57,941 nucleotides of DNA, taken from positions 1 through 57,941 of the forward strand of contig NZ_NMQZ01000039.1 in NCBI RefSeq assembly GCF_002864685.1, given 5' to 3'. The first letter of the stretch is position 1; the number at the start of each line of letters is the position of its first letter. Both the position numbers and the translations under genes were made by a program. The notes beneath the pieces are model-generated. The model saw only the letters and a program-made list of their open reading frames with translations. It was not told the origin of the DNA and ran no database searches. Source of the stretch: Alloalcanivorax mobilis (GTDB taxonomy: Bacteria; Pseudomonadota; Gammaproteobacteria; Pseudomonadales; Alcanivoracaceae). Positions 21,112-30,359 of this stretch are shown one piece after another.

Positions 21112-22339
21112 CGCCTGTCTCCTCGGATTGTTCGCCTTTCCAGCCCTGCTTGCAGTCGCGGCGGTTGCGCGCCGGCTTGCCATCCGGTTCGCGCGCCTCG
21201 GGTGGCTGCTCCGGGCCGGGTGCGCCCTCCCCTTCATAGTTCGGGGCGGTGTGCATGTGCAGGGTGCGCGTCGGGAAGGCGAACTGGGCGCCCCGATCGT
21301 GGACGATGTTCATGATGCGCATCAGCACATCCTGTTTGATCTCGTGATAGCGCACCCAGTCGGTGGTCTTGGTGAAGGTGTAAATAAAGAACTCGATGTA
21401 GGAATCGGCGTAGGTGTCGAAGTTGACGATCAGCGTGCGGGAATCGGTTTCGATTTCCTCATGATCGATCAACATCTGGCGGACCTCGGCGACGATGTCC
21501 GGCATCTTGCGCCAATCGTCGTAACGAATACCGATCTTCTCGTTGATGCGGCGGTTGAACATTCGCGAGGGATTTTCCAGCACCACCGTGGTGAACAGCG
21601 AATTGGGCACGTACAGCGGCCGCTGGTCGAAGGTGCGAATGCGCGTCAGGCGCCAGCCGATGTGCTCCACGGTGCCTTCGATGGCGCGATCCGGAGAACG
21701 GATCCAATCACCCACGCGAAACGGTTTATCCAGATAGACCATCATGCCGCCAAAGAAATTGGCCAGCAGATCCTTGGCGGCGAACGCCACCGCCACCCCG
21801 CCCACGCCACCGAAGGCGAGCACCCCGGAGATGCTGTAACCCAGGCTTTGCAGAATGATCAGCAGCGAGGTGATGATCACGGAAATGCGCAGCAGCTTGC
21901 CAATCGCACTGGCGGTGGTCTTGTCCATCGGCTTGCGCATGCGGCGCGCGTCGACCAGATTGTTCTCGATATTGGTGACCAGCCGGGTCAGGAAATAAGC
22001 GATGATGGCGATAAAGGCGATGCGCCGCGCTTCGCCCACGTACTCGAAAATTTCACTCTCGGAAACCGCTTGCAGCATTTCCGCCGCCACCGACAGCCCC
22101 GCCACCCAGACCATCAGCCGCACCGGAATGCGCGCCGCTTCCAGCAGGGCGTCGTCCCACAGGTTTTGGGTTTTACGGCTGAAGTGATCGATCACGTCGA
22201 TCACCCGCATGAGGATAAAATTCACCGTCACGGTACAAAACACCACCGCGAACACCTGGGTCAGCCAGATCACCATCTCGGTATCCGGCCCCGGCCATTG
22301 CAGCAGCCGCTGCCAATCGGTCAGTACTTGCCAGTTCAT
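21095..22339 (-). CDS. MscS-family small-conductance mechanosensitive channel
   Basis: 414 residues. About four to five hydrophobic segments (roughly 25-47, 72-92, 105-125, 145-200) lead into the pore-lining helix and beta domain, with VLAFGGVGGVAVAFAAKDLL followed by NFFGGMMVYLDKPFRVGDWI, the MscS signature. Such channels release solutes on hypo-osmotic shock. The C-terminus is hydrophilic (Glu/Pro/Arg-rich). It overlaps nagZ by ATGA, so it is coupled to it. The YbdG/YnaI subtype is possible from length, but I cannot tell. Confidence 0.9.
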
Positions 22340-23355
22340 TGCCCTCTTTCCCCCAGTAGGTCAGCGAGATCGCCGGCCTGGCGGCGGCGGCTCAGGTGCA
22401 TGGGCGCGCGGCGCCGGCCGCGCAGGCTGGCGGCGGGCACCCGTGGCTCGAACGTTTGGGTCTCAAGCCATTGCAGCACCGCCACCGCGCCGGCGCGGTC
22501 GTTGCAGGCCAACACCATGTCGCAACCGGCGTTCAATGCCGCTTCGGCACGCTGCTCGAAACCACCCGCGACGGCGGCACCGGCCATGCCCAGATCGTCG
22601 GAAAAAATCACACCGCGATAACCGCACTCGCCGCGCAATACCTGGCCCAGCCAATGGCGGGAAAAACCCGCCGGCTGGGAATCCACCGCGGCGTAACGCA
22701 CATGGGCCGGCATGATGCCCTCCAGCCGGGGCGCCAGGGCCCGGAACGGCGCCAGGTCGCCTTGCAACTGCTCCAGGGAGCGCGGGTCCTCCGGCAACTC
22801 CAGATGGGAATCCGCCGCCACATGGCCGTGGCCGGGAAAGTGCTTGCCGGTGGCGGCCATGCCGGCGCGGGCCATGCCGTCCATGAAAGCACCAGCCAAG
22901 GCGATCACGGTGCCCGGCTCGGCGTGGAAACTGCGATCACCAATCACGCTGCTGGTGCCGAAATCCAGATCCAGCACCGGCGCGAAACTGATGTCGATAT
23001 CGAACGCCCGCAGTTCATCGGCCATCAGTTCGCCCAACAGATCGGCGGCGTGCAAGGCGGCCACCGGGTCGCGCTGATGGTAGCGGCCCAGGCTCGCCAT
23101 CGGCGGCAGGCGGGTGAACTCGGTACGAAACCGCTGCACCCGGCCGCCTTCCTGATCCACCGCGATCAACAGTTCGGGCCGGACCGCGCGGATTTCATGG
23201 ATCAGCCGGTACAGCTGATCCGGTTCTTGATAGTTGCGGCTGAACAGGATCAAACCGCCGACCGCCGGGTGAGCCAGCAGTTCGCGCTCCTCGGCATTCA
23301 GGGCAAGGCCTTCCAGGTCCAGCATCAAAAGGGGCTGGGGATTGGCGTCGGACAT
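22336..23355 (-). CDS. nagZ: Beta-N-acetylhexosaminidase NagZ
   Basis: About 339 residues, glycoside hydrolase family 3, cytoplasmic. It removes GlcNAc from anhydro-muropeptides during peptidoglycan recycling. Motifs: AVDQEGGRVQRFRTEFTRLP, KHFPGHGHVAADSH (mobile loop with the Asp-His dyad) and the nucleophile Asp in FSDDLGMAGA. No signal peptide, as expected. Start at 23355 fits the family's N-terminus; 23367 (four residues longer) is an alternative, and neither has a strong Shine-Dalgarno. The order YkuD gene-nagZ-mscS-hpt-MTIP resembles an operon; nagZ and mscS overlap. Confidence 0.94.
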   Translation of the reverse strand: MSDANPQPLLMLDLEGLALNAEERELLAHPAVGGLILFSRNYQEPDQLYRLIHEIRAVRPELLIAVDQEGGRVQRFRTEFTRLPPMASLGRYHQRDPVAALHAADLLGELMADELRAFDIDISFAPVLDLDFGTSSVIGDRSFHAEPGTVIALAGAFMDGMARAGMAATGKHFPGHGHVAADSHLELPEDPRSLEQLQGDLAPFRALAPRLEGIMPAHVRYAAVDSQPAGFSRHWLGQVLRGECGYRGVIFSDDLGMAGAAVAGGFEQRAEAALNAGCDMVLACNDRAGAVAVLQWLETQTFEPRVPAASLRGRRRAPMHLSRRRQAGDLADLLGERGQ

Positions 23356-23469
23356 AGGGAGTCTCATTCCTTAACGGTCACGGCCGCGTGTTATTACGGC
23401 CGATGGCGTTGTCGATAAAAAACAGCGCGCCTGTTTCAGCGACACGGGTTCCGCCCGCAGCCGTGCACG

Positions 23470-23967
23470 CTAGTCCGTGGGGCGGGCCGCTGGCGCTTCG
23501 ATAATGGTCACCGGCGTCGCCACCGGCACCCGCTCGAACAGATCGATCACATCGGCGTTGCGCATGCGAATACAGCCGTGGGACGCGGGCTCGCCCATCG
23601 GCTCGCTGTCCGCGGTGCCGTGAATATAAATAAAGCGCCGGAAACTATCCACGTCACCGCCTTGATTGCGGCCCGGTTCCAGGCCGCCCAGCCAGAGAAT
23701 GCGGCTGAGCATCCAATCGCGACCCGGGTGCGCGCTGGCCAGCTCCGCTGTCCAGCGCTCGCCGGTGAAACGGCGGCCCTGGAACACCGCCGCCGCCGGC
23801 AGGCCGGTACCGAATCGAGCGCGCACCAGATGACGGCCGCGCGGCGTGCAGCCACTGCCGTGCCGCTCGCCGGCCCCGTTGACGGCGCTGGACACCGGAT
23901 AAACAAAGCGCCCCGCCCGGCTGTCCAGGGTCAGGGTCTGATCGCTGAGAGAGATGGTGATTTGCAT
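23470..23967 (-). CDS. YkuD-fold L,D-transpeptidase/carboxypeptidase without export signal
   Basis: 165 residues forming only the YkuD catalytic domain. The active-site pattern is His116-Gly117 (IYIHGTAD) and Ser-His-Gly-Cys at 129-132 (ASHGCIRM), with Cys132 as nucleophile. There is no signal peptide, membrane segment or cell-wall-binding domain, so the protein should stay in the cytoplasm. Most YkuD enzymes are periplasmic transpeptidases; cytoplasmic members described in Acinetobacter act as L,D-carboxypeptidases in peptidoglycan recycling. The neighbour NagZ supports that role (inference). No Shine-Dalgarno precedes the ATG; a GGATGCA repeat lies about 10 nt upstream. A 115-nt gap separates it from nagZ. 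Confidence 0.85.
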   Translation of the reverse strand: MQITISLSDQTLTLDSRAGRFVYPVSSAVNGAGERHGSGCTPRGRHLVRARFGTGLPAAAVFQGRRFTGERWTAELASAHPGRDWMLSRILWLGGLEPGRNQGGDVDSFRRFIYIHGTADSEPMGEPASHGCIRMRNADVIDLFERVPVATPVTIIEAPAARPTD

Positions 23968-24468
23968 GGAGGGGAAGATACAGGATGCAGGATGCAGGAT
24001 ACAGCGCGGGCACCGCCGTGCGGTGGTTTCAGGCTTCAGGCTTCAGGCTTCAGGCGTCTGACGTCTGACGTCTGACGTCTGACGTCTGGCGTCTGGCGTC
24101 TTAGAGCGCTGGACGCCGGACGCTGGACGCTGGACGCTGAACCCGAGACGGCGGGGCTTTGCGGCAGCGCGGGCAACGCTTGCGCAGCCGCAATGCTTTC
24201 CGTTCCGGGGTTTGATCTTAGCGTCTAGCGTCTCGCGTCTGGCGTCTGGCGTCTGGCGTCGGGCGTCTGGCGTCTGGCGTCTGGCGTCTGGCGTCTGGCG
24301 TCTGGCGTCTTAGAGCGCTGGACGCCGGACGCCGGACGCTGGACGCTTAACCCGAGACGGCGGGGCTATGCGGCAGTGCGGGCAACGCTTGCGTAGCCGC
24401 AATGCTTTCCGTTCCGGGTCTTGATCTTAGCGTCTAGCGTCTAGCGTCTGGCGTCTGGCGCATAGCCA
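23968..24468. repeat. Large heptamer array with a 209-bp tandem duplication
   Basis: No coding content. It opens with ACAGGATGCAGGATGCAGGA (23978-23997), then four TCAGGCT heptamers (24028-24056), then at least six GACGTCT/GGCGTCT heptamers. A unit beginning TTAGAGCGCTGGACGCCGGA starts at 24101 and again at 24310 (period 209). Each copy has a left arm of GGACGCx words, a core containing CCGAGACGGCGGGGCT, GGGCAACGCTTGCG and CCGCAATGCTTTCCGTTCC, and a right arm of AGCGTCT/GGCGTCT words. Between the copies about ten GGCGTCT heptamers run in tandem (24236-24308). The arms are inverted relative to each other, so each copy can fold into a long hairpin. Confidence 0.88.
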
Positions 24469-25098
24469 TCAAGCTCGGCCACCCCGAATGCCGCCGGCGA
24501 CGAACGGCAGCAGGTGCTCGGTGATGCGCGAGGCGGTGACGGTTTCGTTGAAGTCCTTTTTGCTGATGGTCTGCAACGATTCCATCCCCGAGAGAGTGAA
24601 AATCACCGCGCCCAGGCTGAAGTGCACGCGCCAGAACAGCTCCATGGGCGGCACGTCCGGCACCGAGGCGCGCAACACCGCCAGCACCTGCCGGAACACC
24701 TCGCCGTAATGGGCGCGCAGCCAGGTGCGCAGATGGTTCTGCGGCTGGCTGTAGGCTTGCCCGGAGAGGCGGAAAAAGATCATCGCCCGGCGCGGCTCGT
24801 CACCGTGGGAACCCAGCGCCAGGCGCGACACCATGGTCAGCAGCTTCTCAAGGGTCACGTCGCCGCTGCTTTCCAGTTCCTTGAGCTTGACGCTCAAGGC
24901 CTGACAAAAGGGGGTCAGGTAGCGTTCGAACACCGCCTGCACCAGGGCTTCCTTGGAGCCGAAATGGTAATTCACCGCCGCCAGATTAACGCCGGCCTTA
25001 CTGGTGATCGCCCGCAGGCTGGTCTCGGCGAACCCCTTCTGAGCGAACAGCACTTCCGCGGCATCGAGAATGCGTTTGACGGTATCGGATTGGGACAT
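24469..25098 (-). CDS. psrA: PsrA-like TetR-family regulator
   Basis: 209 residues. The N-terminal TetR HTH is ILDAAEVLFAQKGFAETSLR followed by AITSKAGVNLAAVNYHFGSK. The C-terminal ligand domain includes FWRVHFSLGAVIFTLSGMES. PsrA in Pseudomonas represses fatty-acid beta-oxidation genes, is released by long-chain acyl groups, and activates rpoS. Here the order psrA-DUF6586-topA on the minus strand, with lexA nearby, matches the P. aeruginosa neighbourhood. ATG 25098 has GAGG 6-7 nt upstream. A palindrome just upstream (25118-25140) suggests autorepression. Identity as PsrA rests on synteny, motif similarity and operator type. Confidence 0.85.
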   Translation of the reverse strand: MSQSDTVKRILDAAEVLFAQKGFAETSLRAITSKAGVNLAAVNYHFGSKEALVQAVFERYLTPFCQALSVKLKELESSGDVTLEKLLTMVSRLALGSHGDEPRRAMIFFRLSGQAYSQPQNHLRTWLRAHYGEVFRQVLAVLRASVPDVPPMELFWRVHFSLGAVIFTLSGMESLQTISKKDFNETVTASRITEHLLPFVAGGIRGGRA

Positions 25099-25117
25099 CA
25101 AAGCCTCGGCGGGTAAA

Positions 25118-25140
25118 CAAACGTTTTAAACTTACGTTTG
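25118..25140. promoter_or_regulatory. Probable PsrA operator
   Basis: Inverted arms CAAACGT and ACGTTTG separated by 9 nt (TTTAAACTT-type centre), 20 nt upstream of the psrA start. The CAAAC/GTTTG half-sites match the known PsrA consensus (G/C-AAAC...GTTT-G/C). Placement fits autoregulation. Confidence 0.7.
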
Positions 25141-25190
25141 GCCGTCGGCCGAGTCAAGAATCGCCCCGTAAATGAAGCGGTTCGGATGGC

Positions 25191-25715
25191 CTACCATTCT
25201 TCCATGTAGGCGCCGCATTGCGCGACCAGCGCCTCGACCCGGTCGGCGGCCTGGGCGAGGCGCTCCAGGTCACCGCTGGCGAGCGGCGCGTAGGGGTCTT
25301 CGACGCGCAGCGCCAGGCCGTCCTGCTCCTGCGGCGGCGCCGCGCGGCGCGCCAACCCGGCGGCACCCACCGCCGCGCGCAGTTCCTGATCAAGCCAGAA
25401 CACCAGGTCAGCGCGATCAGCCCGCGCCCGGGCCAGCAAGCGCAGCTCCGGCGAATCCACCGCCGCGTCGCGGAATGCCGCTTCCAGCGCCGCCAGGCTG
25501 ATCAGATCCTGATAGCCCGCCACCTGATAGCTCCTGGCCGCCTCGCGAGCCAGCCCCACCAGCACCGAGTACAGGTGAAACACCACCGCCCCACGCAACG
25601 CCAACCGCTCCCCCGCCGACCCACTTTCATCGCTCACGCGCTTGAGCAGCGTACGGCCAAAAAAAAGCCGCTCGCGCAAGCCGCTGGTCTCGTTTTCTCT
25701 CACCATTCGGGACAT
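25191..25715 (-). CDS. DUF6586-like conserved protein
   Basis: 174 residues, soluble, mostly helical, no signal or catalytic motif that I recognise. The segment LRGAVVFHLYSVLVGLAREA followed by ARSYQ resembles the conserved core of a Pseudomonas protein of about 160 residues encoded between psrA and topA (DUF6586 as I recall). ATG 25715 has GGAGG 8 nt upstream, a clear start. It may be transcribed with the downstream-lying psrA or separately; a 92-nt gap lies between. Function unknown. Confidence 0.75.
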   Translation of the reverse strand: MSRMVRENETSGLRERLFFGRTLLKRVSDESGSAGERLALRGAVVFHLYSVLVGLAREAARSYQVAGYQDLISLAALEAAFRDAAVDSPELRLLARARADRADLVFWLDQELRAAVGAAGLARRAAPPQEQDGLALRVEDPYAPLASGDLERLAQAADRVEALVAQCGAYMEEW

Positions 25716-25734
25716 GGAAAACCTCCGGTTATGG

Positions 25735-25884
25735 GCTTCAAGCTTCAGGCTGCAAGCTCCAACACGAATCGAGGTTGCCCGGTTTACGAAAGGCCAACGC
25801 CCGCGCCGTGACCGGTGCGCGGGCAGAGCCGTTCAACCCACTCACACGGCTGACGTGCTGTAGCTTGAAGCTTGTAGCTTGCCG
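25735..25884. repeat. CAAGCTT-word inverted element between topA and the DUF6586 gene
   Basis: Left arm 25735-25760 (GCTTCAAGCTTCAGGCTGCA...) and right arm 25858-25884 (GTAGCTTGAAGCTTGTAGCT...) are inverted sets of about four 7-nt words, around a core of about 97 nt. The right arm ends at the topA stop codon. Confidence 0.75.
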
Positions 25885-28623
25885 CTATTTCCTGGCCGCC
25901 TTCTTCTTGGCTGCGGCCTTCTTCTTGGCCGGGGCTTTTTTCTTGGGCGCGGCTTTTTTCTCTTCTTGCTCCCATTTGCCGTCGCGGTAGAAGGCGTACC
26001 AGCCGGTGGGTTTGCCGTCGTCCTCGGTCATCACGTACTGCTCTTTGGCCTTGCGGCTGTAGCGCAGCACCGCCTTGCGGCCTTGCGGGTCTTCGGCGGG
26101 GGCGTCGGCCAGGTACTTGTGCTTGGGATCAAGCTCGGCGGCCACCGACTGCACCTCTTCGATCAGCGGCGCGCGGGTTTCCCGGTTCTTGGGAAACTGG
26201 CTGGCGGCGAGAAACAGACCAGAGGCGCCGTCGCGCAGCAGGTAATGATCGTCCACTTTTTCGCACTTGAGGTGCGGCATCGGGATCGGGTCGGCGCGCG
26301 GCGGCGCCGGCTCGCCGCTTTTCAGCAGCTTGCGGGTGTTGCCACAGGCTTCGTTGGTGCACTTGAAAAACTTGCCGAAACGACCGGTGCGCAACTGCAT
26401 TTCGTTGCCGCACTTCTCGCATTCCAGCACCGGCCCGTCGTAGCCCTTGATGCGGAATTCGCCTTGCTCCACCACGTAGCCGTCGCAATCCGGATTGTTG
26501 CCACAGATGTGCAGCTTGCGCTTCTCATCGATCAGATAGGATTCCATCGCCGTGCCGCATTTCTGGCAGCGTTTCTTGCGGCGCAGCTCCTGGGTTTCCG
26601 CTTCCTCGTCGTCATCGGCGCGCACCGCCTCTTCGCCGGGCAACAGGTTCAGGGTCGCGGTGCAGCGTTCCTTGGGCGGCAGGCTGTAGCCCGAACACCC
26701 GAGAAACACCCCGGTGGATCCGGTGCGGATCTGCATCGGGCGGCCGCATTTGGGGCACTCGATGGTGGTGTCGGTGGGCAGGTTGGCGCGCATGCCACCC
26801 TTGGCCTGCTTGCCACTGCCCTCGCCCTGGGCCGCTTCCAGCTTGGCGAGAAAGTCCCGGTAGAATTCGTCGAGCACGTCGCGCCATTGGCGCTTGCCTT
26901 CGCCGATCTGATCCAGGGTTTCTTCCATCTGGGCGGTGAAGTTGTAATCCATCAGCCCGGGGAAGCTTTCCACCAGGCGGTCGGTGACGATGTCGCCCAT
27001 CTTCTCGGCGTAGAAGCGGCGATTGTCCTGCCGCACGTAGCCCCGATCCTGAATCGTGGAGATGATCGAAGCGTAGGTGGAAGGCCGGCCAATGCCGCGC
27101 TTTTCCAGCTCGCGCACCAGGCTCGCTTCGGTATAGCGCGCCGGCGGCTTGGTGAAGTGCTGATTGGCGTCGATGTGATCCACGGCCAGCAAATCGCCTT
27201 TTTTCAGATCCGGCAGTTCGGTGTCTTCCTGGCCCTTGCGCGAGGCCTGCGGCTGAATGCGGGTCCAGCCGTCGAACTTCATGATGCGGCCCTTGGCTTT
27301 CAGCTCGTAGCCGTCCGCCTGGCTTCCCTTCGTTGTTGCAACAAGGGTGGTGCTCAGGTATTCCGCCTGGGGCATCTGGCAGGCGATGAACTGGCGGCGG
27401 ATCAGCTCGTAGAGCCGGCGCGCGTCGCGTTCCATGTCCTTGAGCGATTCCGCGTCGCGTTTCACGTCCGAGGGGCGAATCGCCTCGTGAGCTTCCTGGG
27501 CGCCATCGCGGCTGGAATAGCGAATCGGATTTTCGGGCAGGTACTTGTCGCCCAGCTTGTCGCTGATCCAGGCGCGGCAATCGTTGACCGCGTCGGCGCT
27601 GAGGTTGGTGGAATCAGTACGCATGTAGGTGATGTGGCCGGCTTCATAGAGCCGCTGGGCCATCATCATGGTCTTTTTCACGCCGAAGCTCAGGCGGGTG
27701 CTGGCCGCCTGCTGCAGGGTCGAGGTAATGAACGGTGGCGGCGCCTTGGAGCGGGTTGGCCGCTCCTCGCGCTGGGTAATTTGCAGCTCGCCGGCGGCCA
27801 CCAGGGCGGCGCGATGCCGCTCCGCGTCCTCGCCGTTGTTGGGCCGGAAATTCTCGCCCTGGTAGCGCGCCACCTGCAGGCGGATCTCATCGCTGGCTTT
27901 GGCCTTGCTGTGGGTGTCGGCGTGCAGCTCCCAGAATTCCTCCGGGGTAAAGGCGCGGATTTCCCGCTCACGCTCCACCACCAGCTCCACCGCCACCGAC
28001 TGCACCCGCCCGGCGGACAGGCCGCGGGCGATCTTTTCCCACAGCAGGGGTGAGATCATGAAGCCCACCACCCGGTCCAGGAAGCGGCGCGCCTGCTGGG
28101 CTTCCACCCGGCTCATGTCGAGCTTGCCGGGCACCTCGAAGGCGGCCTGAATGGCCTTCTTGGTGATTTCGTTGAACACCACCCGGTCGAATCGCTGCTC
28201 GTCGCCGCCAATCACTTCCCGCAGGTGCCAGGCAATGGCTTCCCCTTCGCGGTCCAAGTCAGTGGCGAGGTAGATGCGGTCGGCGTTGGCCGCCAGCCGC
28301 TTGAGTTCGTCGATGACCTTCTCTTTGCCAGGCAGAATCTCGTAGTGCGCGCTCCAGCCGTGCTCCGGGTCCACGCCCATGCGGTTGATCAACTGGGCCT
28401 GGGACTTCTTCTTTTTATACGCTTCGCGCTCTTCCTTGGGCAGCGATCGGGTGTAAGCGGCTTCCTTGGCCCGCTCCTGGGGGGTGCTTTTCTTGCCCCC
28501 GCCGCTGACCGGCAGATCGCGCACGTGACCGACGCTGGATTTGACGACAAAGTCGTCACCCAGATAGCGGTTGATGGTTTTCGCCTTGGCCGGCGATTCG
28601 ACAATTACCAGGGATTTACCCAT
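25885..28623 (-). CDS. topA: DNA topoisomerase I
   Basis: 912 residues (E. coli 865). A type IA topoisomerase that relaxes negative supercoils. An N-terminal TOPRIM domain starts [20 protein letters not shown]; the [11 protein letters not shown] motif follows near residue 115, and active-site Tyr333 lies in [11 protein letters not shown]. Three C-terminal zinc-ribbon modules are visible: [25 protein letters not shown] with CGNNPDC, and [13 protein letters not shown] with CTNEAC. The protein ends in a long Lys/Ala/Pro tail ([20 protein letters not shown]...), probably a non-specific DNA-binding extension. The start is fixed by homology; codons upstream to 28950 are not family-like. Confidence 0.97.
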   Translation of the reverse strand: MGKSLVIVESPAKAKTINRYLGDDFVVKSSVGHVRDLPVSGGGKKSTPQERAKEAAYTRSLPKEEREAYKKKKSQAQLINRMGVDPEHGWSAHYEILPGKEKVIDELKRLAANADRIYLATDLDREGEAIAWHLREVIGGDEQRFDRVVFNEITKKAIQAAFEVPGKLDMSRVEAQQARRFLDRVVGFMISPLLWEKIARGLSAGRVQSVAVELVVEREREIRAFTPEEFWELHADTHSKAKASDEIRLQVARYQGENFRPNNGEDAERHRAALVAAGELQITQREERPTRSKAPPPFITSTLQQAASTRLSFGVKKTMMMAQRLYEAGHITYMRTDSTNLSADAVNDCRAWISDKLGDKYLPENPIRYSSRDGAQEAHEAIRPSDVKRDAESLKDMERDARRLYELIRRQFIACQMPQAEYLSTTLVATTKGSQADGYELKAKGRIMKFDGWTRIQPQASRKGQEDTELPDLKKGDLLAVDHIDANQHFTKPPARYTEASLVRELEKRGIGRPSTYASIISTIQDRGYVRQDNRRFYAEKMGDIVTDRLVESFPGLMDYNFTAQMEETLDQIGEGKRQWRDVLDEFYRDFLAKLEAAQGEGSGKQAKGGMRANLPTDTTIECPKCGRPMQIRTGSTGVFLGCSGYSLPPKERCTATLNLLPGEEAVRADDDEEAETQELRRKKRCQKCGTAMESYLIDEKRKLHICGNNPDCDGYVVEQGEFRIKGYDGPVLECEKCGNEMQLRTGRFGKFFKCTNEACGNTRKLLKSGEPAPPRADPIPMPHLKCEKVDDHYLLRDGASGLFLAASQFPKNRETRAPLIEEVQSVAAELDPKHKYLADAPAEDPQGRKAVLRYSRKAKEQYVMTEDDGKPTGWYAFYRDGKWEQEEKKAAPKKKAPAKKKAAAKKKAARK

Positions 28624-28768
28624 TCGCTGGTCACCCGAACTGTGAGAGTCTGCGTATCGGAGGGGCCCCGGCCAGGCCGCGGCGCGGGCCAGGCGTCGCG
28701 CGGACAATGGCTGCCAACCTTGCCAGCGAATGGCAAAAAACGGTTTGCGGGGTCCCACGGGGCGCCTA

Positions 28769-28797
28769 TTTAGACAGCGCCGGTATCGCCCGGTCAA
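28769..28797 (-). promoter_or_regulatory. Candidate sigma70 promoter for topA
   Basis: On the minus strand TTGACC (28792-28797) is followed after 17 nt by TCTAAA (28769-28774). The leader would be about 140 nt. The rest of the 328-nt divergent gap to the usp gene (28624-28951) shows only a TATACT hexamer at 28912-28917 that could serve the plus-strand gene. Confidence 0.4.
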
Positions 28798-28951
28798 GCG
28801 CCGAACGATATAAGGTAGCCTTTGCAGCCCTGCCCGATGACTCCGCAAGGCCCGCGCAAGCCGACTCAAGGTGGCATTGATAACGAGGCTGGCGGCGCGG
28901 CCGGGGAGCGATATACTCGGGCCACACTGACAAAAATCAAGGGAGATCACC

Positions 28952-29395
28952 GTGACCGCACCCTATCGTAAGGTCCTGGTAGCCATCGACTGCAGCGACG
29001 AGTCCGCCGATGTCCTGTCACGGGCCGCCGGCGTGCTGGAAGGCATCGAGGGCGAGCTGCATCTGATCCACGTGATCGAGCCACTGGCGCTCGCCTACGG
29101 CGCCGATGTGCCCATGGACGTCACCGACCTGCAAAGTGGCCTGGTCAAACAGGCCCGCGACACCGCTTTGGACTACGCCCGCCAGTACCGCATCAACGAA
29201 GACCGCATCCACGTGGAGCTCGGTTCCATCGAGAAGACCATTCTCGACAAGGCCGACCAGATGGGCGCCGACCTGATCGTGGTCGGCAGCCATACCCGCA
29301 GTGGCCTGGCCCTGCTGCTCGGCTCCACCGCCCGCGGCCTGGTCCCCGGCGCCCACTGTGACGTGCTCGCTGTGAAAATGCATAAAAAGGCATAA
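28952..29395 (+). CDS. Universal stress protein A family
   Basis: 147 residues, one Usp domain. It starts with a GTG at 28952 after GGGAG and reads [20 protein letters not shown]. The nucleotide-binding pattern is [20 protein letters not shown] then STARGLV, a form of G-2x-G-9x-G(S/T), so ATP binding is likely. Soluble stress-linked protein; partner unknown. It is divergent from topA and precedes lexA on the same strand, with a repeat element and the SOS promoter between them. Confidence 0.92.
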   Translation: MTAPYRKVLVAIDCSDESADVLSRAAGVLEGIEGELHLIHVIEPLALAYGADVPMDVTDLQSGLVKQARDTALDYARQYRINEDRIHVELGSIEKTILDKADQMGADLIVVGSHTRSGLALLLGSTARGLVPGAHCDVLAVKMHKKA

Positions 29396-29400
29396 AGGCG

Positions 29401-29465
29401 GTTGAACGTTAAAAGTTGAAAGGAGCGGCCTGATGGCCGCTTGCCGATCTCAACCTTCAACTTGC
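29401..29465. repeat. GTTAAAA-word inverted element after the usp gene
   Basis: Left arm 29401-29421 (GTTGAACGTTAAAAGTTGAA) and right arm 29451-29464 (TCAACCTTCAACTTG) flank a short core with the palindrome GCGGCC-TGAT-GGCCGC. It begins 6 nt after the usp stop, so it may act as a transcription terminator or mRNA-stabilising hairpin. Confidence 0.7.
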
Positions 29466-29602
29466 CGTCGCTCAAAACCCATCGCACCGCGGCGCCGGCC
29501 GGGCACCCAGGCAGTGTCGGCCGGTGCGCCGGCTCTGATCTTCGCTGGCTCATTTTCACTTGCGATTCTACTGGGGCTTCCAAAAGTACTGGACATATTA
29601 TA

Positions 29603-29618
29603 CTGTTCATACTATCAG
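29603..29618. promoter_or_regulatory. LexA (SOS) box upstream of lexA
   Basis: CTGTTCATACTATCAG matches the gammaproteobacterial LexA consensus CTG-N10-CAG. It overlaps a -10-like TATACT (29599-29604), 120-140 nt before the lexA start, as expected for autorepression. The rest of 29396-29741 carries one hairpin element (29401-29465) and no gene. Confidence 0.85.
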
Positions 29619-29741
29619 TATCGGAGCAGGCTTGATCGCGGTCGACATTGTCCCCCGGCGTTTCCGAAATCGGAGGGGGGCCGGGCGGCGCTCGGCTTCA
29701 ACCGCGATGATCGCCATCGCCCAACGCCCCAGGAGGACGTT

Positions 29742-30359
29742 ATGAGCAGCACCTTGACCGCACGTCAGCAGCAGGTTCTTGACTGCATTCGCGAATCCCA
29801 GAGCGAGACCGGCATGGCCCCGACCCGGGCCGAGATCGCCGAGCGCATGGGTTTTCAATCCAAGAACGCCGCCTCGGACCACCTGCGTGCGCTCGAGCGT
29901 AAGGGCTACATCAAGCTGCACGGCGACCGCTCCCGGGGCATCCAGCTTCTCAACAGCGCCTTCTGGGGCAGTGAAGACGAGCTGCCGGTGGTCGGCAAGG
30001 TGGCCGCCGGTTCGCCGATCGAGGCGGTGGAAAACCTGGAGCGCACGGTGCCCGTGCCCCAGGGCCTGTTCCGCCAGCGCCCCACCTATTTATTGCGGGT
30101 GCAGGGCGACAGCATGATCGACGCCGGCATCTTCGATGGCGATCTGATCGCGGTGCGCAAAAGCCAGACCGCCCGCTCCGGGGAAATCGTGGTGGCGCGC
30201 ATTGACGACGAAGTCACGGTGAAAACCCTTAAACTGAACCGCAACAACGCGACTCTGCTGCCGGCCAACGAGGCCTACGAGCCGATCCGGGTACCCGCGG
30301 ACGAGTTGATCATCGAGGGCATTTTCGTGGGGCTGATCCGTGACACCACCGCGCACTGA
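29742..30359 (+). CDS. lexA: LexA repressor / SOS autoprotease
   Basis: 205 residues. The winged-helix DNA-binding domain spans about 1-70 (TRAEIAERMGFQSKNAASDH recognition region). The cleavage site is Ala89-Gly90 (GKVAAGSP), and the catalytic Ser124 (QGDSMIDAG) and Lys161 (TVKTLKLN) are present. RecA filaments trigger self-cleavage and SOS derepression. ATG 29742 has AGGAGG 6 nt upstream. Upstream in-frame codons to 29433 include the promoter and are rejected. The next gene overlaps its end by 20 nt. Confidence 0.97.
   Translation: MSSTLTARQQQVLDCIRESQSETGMAPTRAEIAERMGFQSKNAASDHLRALERKGYIKLHGDRSRGIQLLNSAFWGSEDELPVVGKVAAGSPIEAVENLERTVPVPQGLFRQRPTYLLRVQGDSMIDAGIFDGDLIAVRKSQTARSGEIVVARIDDEVTVKTLKLNRNNATLLPANEAYEPIRVPADELIIEGIFVGLIRDTTAH

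Noticed and set aside
24061-24308. Possible CRISPR array in the GGCGTCT tandem region
   Set aside because: The repeat is 7 nt with no unique spacers; it is a simple heptamer array in a duplicated hairpin element.
25879-28053. Long plus-strand open frame (724 codons) over topA
   Set aside because: Antisense to the well-supported topA; low-complexity composition and no start signal.
29589-29605. Second LexA box overlapping the first
   Set aside because: CTG at 29589 is not followed by CAG at the required 10-nt spacing.
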